DNA from: an uncultured Oscillibacter sp.
Lineage (GTDB): Bacteria > Bacillota > Clostridia > Oscillospirales > Oscillospiraceae
Assembly (NCBI GenBank): GCA_902476875.1
Contig: CABSFC010000017.1
Span: 1 to 36,518 of the forward strand
Length of the DNA stretch: 36,518 nt
Direction of reading: 5' to 3'
Of the stretch, positions 6,975 to 14,762 are shown piece by piece (positions within the stretch are counted from its first letter, which is position 1; every line of letters starts with the position of its first letter). The notes beneath the pieces were generated by a model, which saw nothing but the letters and a program-made list of their open reading frames with translations, was not told where the DNA came from and did no database searches. Position numbers and translations under genes: made by a program.

Positions 6975-7853
6975 ATGAGTCAGTTCGATTCTCTCATCAT
7001 CGGCGAGGTCGCCCAGGACACCAACGTGGACTACGACGGCACCACCGTCCGGGCCGTGGGCGGCGCGGTGTACTACTCCGGCTTTGCCGCCGCCAACATG
7101 GGCCACAAGATCGCGGTGCTGCCCAAGGCGGACACCACACAGATCGACATGGCGGCCGCTTTCGCGGACGCGCCCAACGTCACCGTGTTCCCCCTGCACA
7201 GCAGGAACTCCTTCGTGACCAAGAACGTCTACCACACGGCGGACCGGGAGCGCCGCACCTCCACGGTGGACAGCGTCATCGACCCCTACCGTACCGACGA
7301 GGTCCCGGAGATCGACGCCGCCATCTGGCACCTGGCGGGCCTGGTGGGCGGCGACATCACCGACGAGATGATCCCCTTCGCCGCCAAGCACGCCATGGTG
7401 GCCATCGACGTGCAGACCATGCTGCGCTGGGTGGAGAACGGCGGTATGGTGTACCACGACTGGGCGGCGAAGAAGGAGATGCTGCCCTACGTCCGCTTCC
7501 TGAAGACCGACGCCGCCGAGGCGGAGATCCTCACCGGCACCGACGACCGGGTGGCCGCCGCCAAAATGCTGTACGAGTGGGGCGCGAAGGAGATCCTGAT
7601 CACCCACAACACCGAGGTCCTGGTGTACGACGGCAAGGAGATCTACACCTGCCCCATCAAGTCCCGGAACATGTCCGGCCGCACCGGCCGGGGGGATACC
7701 ACCTTTGCCGGCTACATCAACGAGCGGCTGACGAAGGACATCCCCACCGCCCTTCAGACCGCCACCGCCCTGGTCTCTTTGAAGATGGAGACCCCGGGCC
7801 CCTTCATGGGCACCCGCGCCGATGTGGAGAACTACATCAGGGAATTTTATTGA
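6975..7853 (+). CDS. PfkB-family (ribokinase-like) kinase
   Basis: A 292-residue kinase. The N-terminal GGAVYYSG near residue 29 fits the first PfkB glycine region; the C-terminal signature is SGRTGRGDTTFAGY near 234-247, with catalytic-base Asp241. The usual GAGD is GRGD, so an Arg replaces the Ala of the anion hole. Members phosphorylate sugars, nucleosides or polyols with ATP. Start ATG 6975 has AAGGAGG 11 nt upstream; an upstream in-frame GTG inside the PHP gene lacks a site. A strong terminator follows. Together with the PHP and HAD phosphatases and the permuted mutase, it suggests a small phosphometabolite circuit. Substrate cannot be assigned. Confidence 0.85.
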   Translation: MSQFDSLIIGEVAQDTNVDYDGTTVRAVGGAVYYSGFAAANMGHKIAVLPKADTTQIDMAAAFADAPNVTVFPLHSRNSFVTKNVYHTADRERRTSTVDSVIDPYRTDEVPEIDAAIWHLAGLVGGDITDEMIPFAAKHAMVAIDVQTMLRWVENGGMVYHDWAAKKEMLPYVRFLKTDAAEAEILTGTDDRVAAAKMLYEWGAKEILITHNTEVLVYDGKEIYTCPIKSRNMSGRTGRGDTTFAGYINERLTKDIPTALQTATALVSLKMETPGPFMGTRADVENYIREFY

Positions 7854-7866
7854 TCGATACGATCGG

Positions 7867-7893
7867 AAAAGCACCGCGAAAGCGGTGCTTTTT
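7867..7893 (+). terminator. Rho-independent terminator after the PfkB kinase gene
   Basis: Stem GCACCGC / GCGGTGC (7871-7877 and 7882-7888) closed by a GAAA tetraloop and followed by TTTTT. Four A residues on the other side could make it weakly bidirectional. Confidence 0.9.
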
Positions 7894-8154
7894 CCTTTGG
7901 CGGTTGGACCGCTTCACAGGACAGCATAAGGGTCCGCGCCTCTGCCAAAGCACGGACCCTTACGCTATAGAAGGAAAGGAGAAACAGTAACGCAAAAAAC
8001 CATTTGCGTTGCGGGGGAAACAGATTTGGGAAGCGGGGGCCCGACCGCCAAATTCACATTCCACAGGATCGCCGCCGGACTCCCCGCTTGCTGGAAGCGG
8101 TATGCCCGGTCCGCGGCGGGGGCTTGGATAGCCTCTTTCGGACCGATCGAATAC

Positions 8155-8166
8155 GCAAACGTTTCC
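8155..8166. promoter_or_regulatory. LacI-type operator O3 (GCAAACGTTTCC)
   Basis: AAACGTTT core at 8157-8164, matching O1 and O2 in core and flanks (CG-C-AAACGTTT-CC). It lies about 50 nt downstream of the predicted start of the leftward promoter at 8217-8245. Confidence 0.65.
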
Positions 8167-8216
8167 ACAAAACGGTGAAAGAAAATCCCACGTTTCTGCT
8201 GAGTGGGGATGGGTAT

Positions 8217-8245
8217 ATTATGCAATATTGGGCCGATAAAGTCAA
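8217..8245 (-). promoter_or_regulatory. Orphan leftward sigma-A promoter
   Basis: On the minus strand TTGACT (8245-8240), exactly 17 bp, CATAAT (8222-8217). A transcript would start near 8209 and run over O3 and two hairpins toward the kinase terminator, about 340 nt, with no protein gene visible. Confidence 0.5.
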
Positions 8246-8317
8246 TAGTTGAGAAAAAAGTTTGACATTTAGGACAAAACGCGCTCTGAAAACCTGTGCG
8301 GTTTCACGACAAAAAAG

Positions 8318-8329
8318 TCAAACGTTTGC
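8318..8329. promoter_or_regulatory. LacI-type operator O4 (TCAAACGTTTGC)
   Basis: AAACGTTT core at 8320-8327, 163 bp from O3. No correctly placed promoter is seen for it on the plus strand (a TTGACA at 8262-8267 lacks a good -10). It might act with O3 through looping. Confidence 0.6.
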
Positions 8330-8346
8330 GTATAAGAGGGCAAAAT

Positions 8347-8370
8347 GTCTCCGGCGAAACCGCCGGAGAC
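8347..8370 (-). terminator. Terminator of the MATE exporter gene
   Basis: Perfect 10-bp stem GTCTCCGGCG / CGCCGGAGAC with a 4-nt loop, 8 bp after the stop codon, followed on the minus strand by ATTTTG. Confidence 0.8.
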
Positions 8371-8377
8371 GGAGAAA

Positions 8378-9748
8378 TCAGGCGGACTGCTCCCAGGCGG
8401 ACAGCTCCCGCAGGACCTTCCACTGGATGGGGATGGCGCAGGCCAGGGTCAGGCAGTCGGACACGGCCTGGGTCATCTGGATGCCAAGCAGACCCAGGGT
8501 GTGGGAGAGGAGCCACACCAGCGGGATGAAGAACACGCCCTGCCGGGCCATGGCCAGGAAGGTGGCGGGCACGGTGCGGCCGATGGTCTGGAGCATCATG
8601 TTGCTCATGGTCACCCAGCCCTGGAAGAAGAACGTGACGCACTGGAACCGCAGGGCGGTGGCGCCGCAGGCGATGACCGCCGGATCGTCCCGGAACAGGG
8701 CCACCAGCTGGGGCGCGAAGGCGAAGCCCAGGGCGCCCACCGCCAGCAGGAAGACGGTGGAGGTCTTGACGCAGAACCAGAACCCGTCCCGCACCCGCCT
8801 GTACAGCTTGGCGCCGTAGTTGAAGCCGCAGACGGGCTGGAAGCCCTGGCCGAAGCCGATCATGGCGGAGCCGCCGAACATCATGATGCGCTGGACCACG
8901 CTCATGGCGGCGATGGCCACGTCGCCATAGGGCTTGGCGGCCAGGTTCAGGCAGATGGTGGCGACGCTGGCCAGCCCCTGCCGGGCCAGGGAGGGCAGGC
9001 CGCCCCTGATGATCATGGCGTAGTAGGACCCCTTCAGCTGGACCCGGGAGATGTGGATGTGCAGGTTGCCGCCTCTGGTGCAGCCCACCAGCAGCAGGCA
9101 GAAGCTGACGAACTGGCTGACGATGGTGGCCCAGGCGGCGCCGGCAATCCCCATGTTGAAGGTGAAGATCAGCAGCGGGTCCAGGCCGATGTTCAGCACC
9201 GCGCCGCTGGCGATGCCCACCATGGCATAGGCCGCGCTGCCCTGGAAGCGGAGCTGGTTGTTCAGCACCAGGGAGGCGGTCATCCACGGCGCGCCCAGGA
9301 GAATGACCCGCAGATAGGCCTTGGCAAAGGGCAGAATGGTGTCCGTGGACCCCAGGATATAAGCCAGGGGCTCCAGGAAGATCTGCCCCAGCACGCAGAT
9401 GAGAAGGCCCGCCGCCAGAGCGGAGAAAAAGCCGGTGGCGGCCATGTTGGAGGCCTCCTCAAAGTTGTGTTTGCCCAGTTCCCGGGAGATGAAGTTGCCG
9501 CTGCCGTGGCCGAAGAAAAAGCCCACCGCCTGGATGACGGCCATCATGGAGAAGACCACGCCCACGGCGCCGGTGGCGCTGTTGCTTTTCAGCATCCCCA
9601 CGAAGAAGGTGTCCGCCATGTTGTAAAAGGCGGTGACCAGCATGCTGATGATGCAGGGGAGCGCCAGGCGGCAGATCAGGTGCCCCACCGGCTCCTCCGT
9701 CATCTGATGAAATTTTTGCTCCTGCTTTTCGTCCATTCTCTTGTCCAT
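8378..9748 (-). CDS. MATE-family multidrug/Na+ antiporter
   Basis: A 456-residue polytopic membrane protein with about 12 hydrophobic segments in two related halves, as in MatE exporters. The N-terminal LALPCIISMLVTAFYNMADT matches the first MATE helix, and the repeat-related motif IGFGQGFQPVCGFNYGA lies near residue 275. Members export drugs or metabolites in exchange for Na+ or H+. The ATG start has a G-rich site (GGGGGC) close upstream and TATAAT at about 45 nt upstream without a good -35. It is transcribed toward the operator-rich gap and is followed by its own terminator, so it is probably separate from the LacI system. Substrate unknown. Confidence 0.9.
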   Translation of the reverse strand: MDKRMDEKQEQKFHQMTEEPVGHLICRLALPCIISMLVTAFYNMADTFFVGMLKSNSATGAVGVVFSMMAVIQAVGFFFGHGSGNFISRELGKHNFEEASNMAATGFFSALAAGLLICVLGQIFLEPLAYILGSTDTILPFAKAYLRVILLGAPWMTASLVLNNQLRFQGSAAYAMVGIASGAVLNIGLDPLLIFTFNMGIAGAAWATIVSQFVSFCLLLVGCTRGGNLHIHISRVQLKGSYYAMIIRGGLPSLARQGLASVATICLNLAAKPYGDVAIAAMSVVQRIMMFGGSAMIGFGQGFQPVCGFNYGAKLYRRVRDGFWFCVKTSTVFLLAVGALGFAFAPQLVALFRDDPAVIACGATALRFQCVTFFFQGWVTMSNMMLQTIGRTVPATFLAMARQGVFFIPLVWLLSHTLGLLGIQMTQAVSDCLTLACAIPIQWKVLRELSAWEQSA

Positions 9749-9915
9749 AACAGCCCCCGTGATTTTTCCTGAATTTTAACGAAATTATAACACGGTTTGG
9801 CAAAAAGATAAAGAGGGATTCCCAAAATCCCGGCACGGCCCGGGCACAAAGACGCGTCCACCCGCATAGGATGGGATGCGTCCGGACGCAATCTCAAGGA
9901 AACGGGGGAACGATT

Positions 9916-10251
9916 TTGCATATCAGTGAAGCCTATGAGCATGAGCCCATCCGGCCCTGCAAGGCGGAGGACGCCTGCCAGCCGAGCGGCTGCAATAAGG
10001 TGGGTACACAGTGCGTGGATGTCAGCGCGCCGCTGATCCTGACGCCCACCGCCGCGGCGGGGACCGTTACCGTGGCCTGCCAGGGGACGCCGGACATCAC
10101 CTGCGTCACAGATGCCGGCGGGACCAGCTGCACCGTGACCATGACCCAGCGGGTCTGCGTGTCCGTGCCTATCCGCTACGGTGTAAACCTGACCTCCGGC
10201 GAGCCAACCATCGCCTGCGCCGAAAGCTGCGCCGGCAGCGGCTGCTGCTGA
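9916..10251 (+). CDS. Small cysteine-rich protein of unknown function
   Basis: About 111 residues with 12 cysteines, ending SCAGSGCC. The middle is Thr/Val-rich with beta-like alternation (TVTVACQGTPDITCV, CTVTMTQRVCVSVPI). No signal peptide or membrane helix is visible. The start is uncertain: TTG 9916 has GGGGGAA 5 nt upstream and is preferred; an in-frame ATG at 9871 has no proper site and is followed by a 12-bp palindrome (GCGTCCGGACGC) that looks like leader structure. A strong terminator follows, so it is a single-gene unit. Disulfide-stabilised spore-surface or envelope proteins of Firmicutes can look like this, but no family is recognised with confidence. Confidence 0.7.
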   Translation: MHISEAYEHEPIRPCKAEDACQPSGCNKVGTQCVDVSAPLILTPTAAAGTVTVACQGTPDITCVTDAGGTSCTVTMTQRVCVSVPIRYGVNLTSGEPTIACAESCAGSGCC

Positions 10252-10260
10252 GGCGCACCG

Positions 10261-10302
10261 GCCCGCCTCCGCCGAAAATCAGGGCGGAGGCGGGCTTTTT
10301 TT
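10261..10302 (+). terminator. Rho-independent terminator after the cysteine-rich gene
   Basis: Perfect 13-bp GC-rich stem (10261-10273 / 10283-10295) with a 9-nt loop, followed by seven T. Confidence 0.95.
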
Positions 10303-10329
10303 GTGGTGGTTTTTACGACGGATCGGGCC

Positions 10330-10358
10330 TTGCAAGCGGCGGAGAAAGTGGGTATACT
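10330..10358 (+). promoter_or_regulatory. Sigma-A promoter of the aminotransferase/radical SAM operon
   Basis: TTGCAA (10330-10335), 17-bp spacer, TATACT (10353-10358); predicted start near 10365, 40 nt before the aminotransferase ATG. Confidence 0.75.
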
Positions 10359-10404
10359 GTACTCAATCAGAATCCATGCGACATCACAGGAAAGGATGAT
10401 TTTT

Positions 10405-11679
10405 ATGACCGCTTATCCGCGGATGACCGCCGAAGAGCGCACGACAGAGTATGCCCGCCTGCAAAAGGAGTTCGACGCGTTGAAAGCCCGGGGGCTGCAG
10501 CTGAACATGGCCCGGGGCAAGCCCGGCAAGGCGCAGCTGGACCTGGTCAGCGATATCCTCACACTGATGCAGAAGCCCGAGGACTACGTGTCCGACGGCA
10601 TCGACGTCCGCAACTACGGCGAGCTGGCCGGCCTCCCCGCCGCCAAGCGTCTGTTTGCGGACATCCTGGGCTGCAAGCCCGCGCAGGTGTTCGTGGGCGG
10701 CAACGCCAGCCTGCAGCTGATGTACGACACCATCTCCAAGGCGTACACCCACGGCCTGCTCCACTCCCAGCGCCCCTGGTGCAAAGAGGAGACGGTGAAG
10801 TGGCTGTGCCCCGCCCCCGGCTATGACCGCCACTTCAAGATCACGGAGTCCTTCGGCTTTGAACTGATCACCATCCCCATGACCGACGGCGGCCCCGACA
10901 TGGACGCCGTGGAGGCCGCCGTGGCGGACCCCGCCGTCAAGGGCATCTGGTGCGTGCCCAAGTACTCCAACCCCGACGGCATCATCTACTCCGATGAGAC
11001 CATCCGCCGCATGGCCGCGCTGAAGCCCGCCGCTCCGGATTTCACCGTCATGTGGGACAACGCCTACTGCATCCACGAGTTCGAGGGGGACTATGTGGCT
11101 TTCCCGGACATTCTGGCCCTGTGCGCCGAGGCGGGGAACCCCGACATGGTGTTCGAGTTCGCCTCCACGTCCAAGGTGACGCTGCCCGGCGCGGGCGTCG
11201 CCTGCTTCGCCTGCTCCGAGGCCAACATGGCCTATATGGAAAAACTGCTGACCGTCCAGGTCATCAGCTTTGACAAGGTGAACCAGCAGCGCCACGTCCT
11301 GTATCTGAAGGACAAGGCCCACACCCTGGAGCTGATGAAGCGCCACGCCGCCATCATGGGCCCCAAGTTCCGGGCCGTGGTGGACACGCTGGACCGGGAG
11401 ATCGCCCCGCTGGAGATCGCCTCCTGGCGGCGGCCCAAGGGCGGCTATTTCGTCTCCCTGAACGCCATGCCCGGCACCGCCAAGCGGACCCTGGCCCTGT
11501 GCAAGGAGGCGGGCGTCACCATGACCGGCGCCGGCGCCACCTTCCCCTATGGCAAGGACCCCCAGGATTCCAACATCCGCATCGCCCCGTCCCTGCCGCC
11601 TGTTGAGGAGCTGGAGCAGGCCATCGCCGTGTTCTGCGTCTGCCTGCGGATGGCCGCGCTGGAGAAGCTGGGCGTATGA
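10405..11679 (+). CDS. PLP-dependent aminotransferase, MocR-type/aspartate aminotransferase class Ic
   Basis: A 424-residue fold-type I aminotransferase. The PLP-binding Lys is in FASTSKVTLPGAG near residue 257; the upstream MWDNAYCIHEFEG carries the conserved Asp/Tyr of the cofactor site, and the C-terminal region has the RIAPSLPP Arg. The N-terminal LNMARGKPGKAQLDL and the length match the aspartate aminotransferase Ic (Aminotran_MocR) group, which uses aspartate or similar amino acids with 2-oxoglutarate. Start ATG 10405 is about 9 nt after AAAGGA; an in-frame ATG at 10396 is too close to the site. The stop codon overlaps the next gene's start (ATGA), so the two are translationally coupled. 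Confidence 0.88.
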   Translation: MTAYPRMTAEERTTEYARLQKEFDALKARGLQLNMARGKPGKAQLDLVSDILTLMQKPEDYVSDGIDVRNYGELAGLPAAKRLFADILGCKPAQVFVGGNASLQLMYDTISKAYTHGLLHSQRPWCKEETVKWLCPAPGYDRHFKITESFGFELITIPMTDGGPDMDAVEAAVADPAVKGIWCVPKYSNPDGIIYSDETIRRMAALKPAAPDFTVMWDNAYCIHEFEGDYVAFPDILALCAEAGNPDMVFEFASTSKVTLPGAGVACFACSEANMAYMEKLLTVQVISFDKVNQQRHVLYLKDKAHTLELMKRHAAIMGPKFRAVVDTLDREIAPLEIASWRRPKGGYFVSLNAMPGTAKRTLALCKEAGVTMTGAGATFPYGKDPQDSNIRIAPSLPPVEELEQAIAVFCVCLRMAALEKLGV

Positions 11680-12545
11680 GATACTACGGCAGCGTCTACC
11701 GTCCGCCCTCCGAGGCGTACAGCCTCATCGTCCAGGTGACCTACGGGTGCAGCCATAACACCTGCGCTTTCTGCAGCATGTACAAGGAGAAGCGCTTCGC
11801 CCTGCGGCCCCTGGAGGAGGTGCTGGAGGACTTTCGCATCGCCCGCCAGACCTACCGGAACGTGGACAAGGTGTTTCTGGCGGACGGCGACGCCCTGGTG
11901 CGGAAAGCCTCGGAGCTGTACACCATTCTGGACACCATCCGGGAGCTGTTCCCGGAGTGCCGGCGGGTCACCAGCTACGCCTCCCCCGCCTCCATCCGCG
12001 TCCGCACCGACGAGGAGCTGCGGACGCTGCGGGAGAAGGGCCTGACCATGGTGTACATGGGCCTGGAGTCTGGCTCTGACGAGGTCCTGAAGCTGATGCA
12101 CAAGGGCCACCCGGCATCGGAGATCATCGAAATGGGCCGGAAGGTCCGCCGGAACGGCATCGCCCTGTCCGTCACCGCCATCACCGGCCTGGGCGGCCCG
12201 GACCTGCTGGAGCGCCACGCCGTGGAGACGGCGGCGGCTTTCAACGCCATGAACCCGGAGTACATCGGCATGCTGACGCTGATGGTGGAGCCGGGAACGC
12301 CCCTGTACGATTGGGTCCACGCCGGCAGCTTCCGCCTGCTGACCCAGCCCCAGGTGCTGGAGGAGACCCGGCTGCTGGTGGAGCACCTGGACAGCCCCGG
12401 CAGCGTGTTCCGCATGAACCACGCCAGCAACTACCTGGTGCTCAAGGGCACGCTGAACGGAGACCGGGAGGCCATGCTGCGGACCATCGACGCGGCGGAG
12501 CACGATCTGAGCCGCCTGCGCCCGGAGTCCTGGCGGGGCCTGTAA
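11676..12545 (+). CDS. Radical SAM protein with a CX4CX2C cluster motif
   Basis: A 289-residue radical SAM (Elp3/MiaB-like domain) protein. The [4Fe-4S] motif is GCSHNTCAFCSMY (Cys25, Cys30, Cys33), with four rather than the usual three residues between the first two cysteines, a spacing seen in one COG1032-like subgroup. GLESGSDEVL near residue 126 is the usual SAM-binding strand. No B12-binding or TRAM domain is present. It starts within the aminotransferase stop (4-nt overlap) and ends at a strong terminator. The reaction is unknown; coupling to an aminotransferase hints at amino-acid-related chemistry, but this is only context. Confidence 0.85.
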   Translation: MRYYGSVYRPPSEAYSLIVQVTYGCSHNTCAFCSMYKEKRFALRPLEEVLEDFRIARQTYRNVDKVFLADGDALVRKASELYTILDTIRELFPECRRVTSYASPASIRVRTDEELRTLREKGLTMVYMGLESGSDEVLKLMHKGHPASEIIEMGRKVRRNGIALSVTAITGLGGPDLLERHAVETAAAFNAMNPEYIGMLTLMVEPGTPLYDWVHAGSFRLLTQPQVLEETRLLVEHLDSPGSVFRMNHASNYLVLKGTLNGDREAMLRTIDAAEHDLSRLRPESWRGL

Positions 12546-12550
12546 ATGAA

Positions 12551-12587
12551 AAAGCCACCGCGGATCGGATGATCCGCGGTGGTTTTT
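12551..12587. terminator. Bidirectional terminator between the radical SAM and YitT genes
   Basis: Perfect 12-bp stem CCACCGCGGATC / GATCCGCGGTGG (12555-12566 / 12571-12582), loop GGAT, with A-run on the left and five T on the right, so it can serve both converging genes. Confidence 0.93.
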
Positions 12588-12594
12588 ACAGAAT

Positions 12595-13464
12595 TTATCC
12601 GGTAACGCGCTTGAAATTTCCCATGGTTTCGTTGACGCTGGAGACATAGGCGAAGGTGTCCGGAAACTCGCTGAGGATCTCCTGGAACCGCACCACCTGG
12701 TGGCGGTTGACCACGCAGATCAGCAGCGACCTGGGGGTCTCCGAGTACATGCCCTCCGCCGGCAGGACGGTCACGCCATGGCGCAGCTCCTGGAGGAGCC
12801 TGGCGGACAGCTCGTTGGCGTGCTGGGTGACGACCTCGCATTTCAGGGCCGTCTTGCCGCCCTTCAAAATGCCGTCGCTGATGCGGGAGCTCAGGTAGCA
12901 GTAGATCAGGCACAGGATCACCGGCTCGAACTGATACCCGTAGACGAAGAAGGACAGCGCCGCCACGGAGGCGTTCAGGCCGAAGATCACCCAGACCAGG
13001 CTGGCCTCCGGGTGCTTCTTGCGCACCCAGGCGGCCACGATGTCCGTGCCGCCGGTGGAGCCGTTCTGCCGGATGACGAAGCCGTAGACCGCGCCGCTGA
13101 CCACGCCGGCGGCCACCGGTCCCAGGATGGCGGAGGACCCGGAGCGGTAGGCGATGCCGCTGAGGTCCACCCGGTTCAGCGCCAGCGTTACACCGGAGAA
13201 GACCAGTACGAAGAGCAGGCTCTTTCTGGCAAAATCCGGGTCCAGCTTCCTCCAGGCAAGCAGGATCAGCGGGATGTTGATCAGCAGGGAGAGATAGCCG
13301 ATGCTGATGTGGAACAGGTACTGGACCATGGTGGCCAGTCCGTTGATTCCGGCGGGGGCGAAAGCGTTGGGGAAGACAAACAGTTCATAGCTCCATCCCA
13401 TGAGAAAGGCCATTCCGGCCACGATGGCGTAGCTTTTCAGGGCCCTGGCGCGGTTCGTTTTCAA
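12595..13464 (-). CDS. YitT-family membrane protein with C-terminal DUF2179 domain
   Basis: A 289-residue protein with about five to six transmembrane helices in residues 10-200 (for example YAIVAGMAFLMGWSYELFVF) and the family pattern NGSTGGTDIVA, then a soluble DUF2179/DUF161-type C-terminal domain of about 80 residues (LICVVNRHQVVRFQEIL). YitT proteins are common in Firmicutes; function is not firmly known. The start is TTG 13464, with AGGAG 9 nt upstream; the longer frame upstream is low-complexity and lacks a site. It converges on the radical SAM gene. Confidence 0.9.
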   Translation of the reverse strand: MKTNRARALKSYAIVAGMAFLMGWSYELFVFPNAFAPAGINGLATMVQYLFHISIGYLSLLINIPLILLAWRKLDPDFARKSLLFVLVFSGVTLALNRVDLSGIAYRSGSSAILGPVAAGVVSGAVYGFVIRQNGSTGGTDIVAAWVRKKHPEASLVWVIFGLNASVAALSFFVYGYQFEPVILCLIYCYLSSRISDGILKGGKTALKCEVVTQHANELSARLLQELRHGVTVLPAEGMYSETPRSLLICVVNRHQVVRFQEILSEFPDTFAYVSSVNETMGNFKRVTG

Positions 13465-13671
13465 GGCGTGACGCTCCTGTTCTTTTGGATTCGGCCCGCA
13501 GTATACGCCTTTTTCTGAGGAAATGCAACAAAAATTGCAAATGATTTTCAAATTTGCAGGATTTTTTTCGGGCGCTGCAAAAACGGGCGAAGCTGGAGAG
13601 AACAGAGGCGAAAATGCGGAAAAATGACGCAATTTTCCGGCGGCTTTCATCATGCCGCCCTGGGATGCCGG

Positions 13672-13716
13672 GACAAAGGCCCCCCGTGAAGCACAGCTTC
13701 ACGGAGGGCCTTTGTC
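13672..13716. repeat. Long hairpin-forming inverted repeat
   Basis: Two 21-bp arms (13672-13692 and 13696-13716) with one mismatch and a 3-nt loop, beginning GACAAAGGCCC. No T run follows on either strand. It lies downstream of the EamA gene and upstream of the YitT gene; its shape suggests a dispersed REP-like element, or a terminator/processing stem. Confidence 0.75.
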
Positions 13717-13812
13717 AGCTGTTCAGCAGGTCCTCCAGCCGGTCCGGCGGGAAGGGGGGATTCGCCAGGGGGCGCACCGCCAGACTCAGCGGCAGGGCGG
13801 GCTTTCGCCGCG

Positions 13813-14709
13813 CTATTCCGCCTTTGCAAGCAGAAAGATGGTGGCGAGAATGGCCGCGAAGCCGATCAGATCCGCCGGGGAGAAGGAGGTCCCCAGCCAG
13901 AGGGCGGAGAGCACCGTGGCGGACACAGGCTCCGTGGCGGCCAGCATGGAGGACTTCACCGGGCCGATATCCGCCACGCCCTGCATGATGAGGGAAAAGG
14001 CCAGCGCCGTGCCCAGCAGCACCACCGCCGCCACCGCCAGCCAGCCCTGAACGGGCAGGGAGACGGAAAAATTCCAGCTGCGGGCTGCCAGGTTGACGGC
14101 GGCGCCGCCGATTAGCATCCCCGGGCCGGTGATGGCGCTCTGCTCCCAGCGGGAGAGCAGCTGCCGGGGCAGCAGGGAATAGAGGGCGACGGCCACCGCG
14201 GCGGCCAGCCCCCAGAACAGCCCCTGAGGGGAGAGGACCATGTGGGCGGGGTTCCCGCCGGTGGCCAGCAGATAGATGCCCGCCAGGGCCAGAGCCAGGG
14301 CCAGAGCCTCCCGCCAGCTGGGCGGCCGCCGGCCGCGCAGGCAGGTGTACAGCATGATCAGCACCAGGCCGAGGTTCTGCAAAACCGTGGTGGTGGCGGC
14401 GTTGGACCAGGAGATGGCCGTCATGTAGGCGTACTGGCACAGCAGCAGGCCGAAGACGCCGTAGCAGACCAGCTGCAGCGCGTCCCGGCGGCTTTTGAAG
14501 ATGCCCAGGATGGCGGTTCCGTGCCGCGGCAGCGCCAGCAGGGTCAAAAGCGCGCCGCCCGCCAGCAGGCGGACGCAGGTCAGCCACAGGGGGCCGACGC
14601 CGTACCGGGAGAACAGGTACTGCCCACAGGTGCCGGAGACGCCCCAGCAGACGCCGCCCACCGTGGTGCACACCATGCCCCGGAGCGAGCGGCGTTTGGT
14701 TTCATTCAT
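13813..14709 (-). CDS. EamA/DMT-superfamily transporter
   Basis: About 298 residues with ten hydrophobic segments in two EamA halves. Typical motifs include GGVCWGVSGTCGQYLF near the N-terminus and the second-half PVSATVLSALWLG. The family exports metabolites such as amino acids or purines. Start is most likely ATG 14709, about 10 nt after AGGA; a GTG at 14718 is possible. It lies 53 nt after pyrI on the same strand with no terminator between, so it could be the distal gene of the pyrimidine operon, but a pyrimidine link is not shown. Substrate unknown. Confidence 0.88.
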   Translation of the reverse strand: MNETKRRSLRGMVCTTVGGVCWGVSGTCGQYLFSRYGVGPLWLTCVRLLAGGALLTLLALPRHGTAILGIFKSRRDALQLVCYGVFGLLLCQYAYMTAISWSNAATTTVLQNLGLVLIMLYTCLRGRRPPSWREALALALALAGIYLLATGGNPAHMVLSPQGLFWGLAAAVAVALYSLLPRQLLSRWEQSAITGPGMLIGGAAVNLAARSWNFSVSLPVQGWLAVAAVVLLGTALAFSLIMQGVADIGPVKSSMLAATEPVSATVLSALWLGTSFSPADLIGFAAILATIFLLAKAE

Positions 14710-14762
14710 ACGCTTCACATCCTAAAGCGGATCGGCCCGGGCTGACCGGGCGGTTCGTGTGC

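Larger units (their letters stand above)
7894..8346. other. Gene-free region with two operators, two hairpins and an orphan promoter
   Basis: No credible gene lies in this 450-bp stretch. It holds a 14-bp imperfect inverted repeat (7923-7936 / 7953-7966, one mismatch, centred on AAGGGTCCG), an 8-bp perfect hairpin AACGCAAA/TTTGCGTT (7989-7996 / 8003-8010), LacI-type operators O3 (8155-8166) and O4 (8318-8329), and a leftward promoter (8217-8245). Open frames on either strand have unnatural composition and no ribosome site. It could encode a small RNA or be the remnant of a lost operator-controlled gene. Confidence 0.6.

Noticed and set aside
7965..8225. An 86-codon leftward frame under the orphan promoter at 8217-8245
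   Set aside because: Its ATG overlaps the predicted -10 so it cannot be translated from that transcript, and the sequence shows no domain or ribosome site.
9871..9916. ATG 9871 as start of the cysteine-rich protein
   Set aside because: No ribosome site, and the added 15 residues overlap a palindrome; TTG 9916 has a nearby G-rich site.
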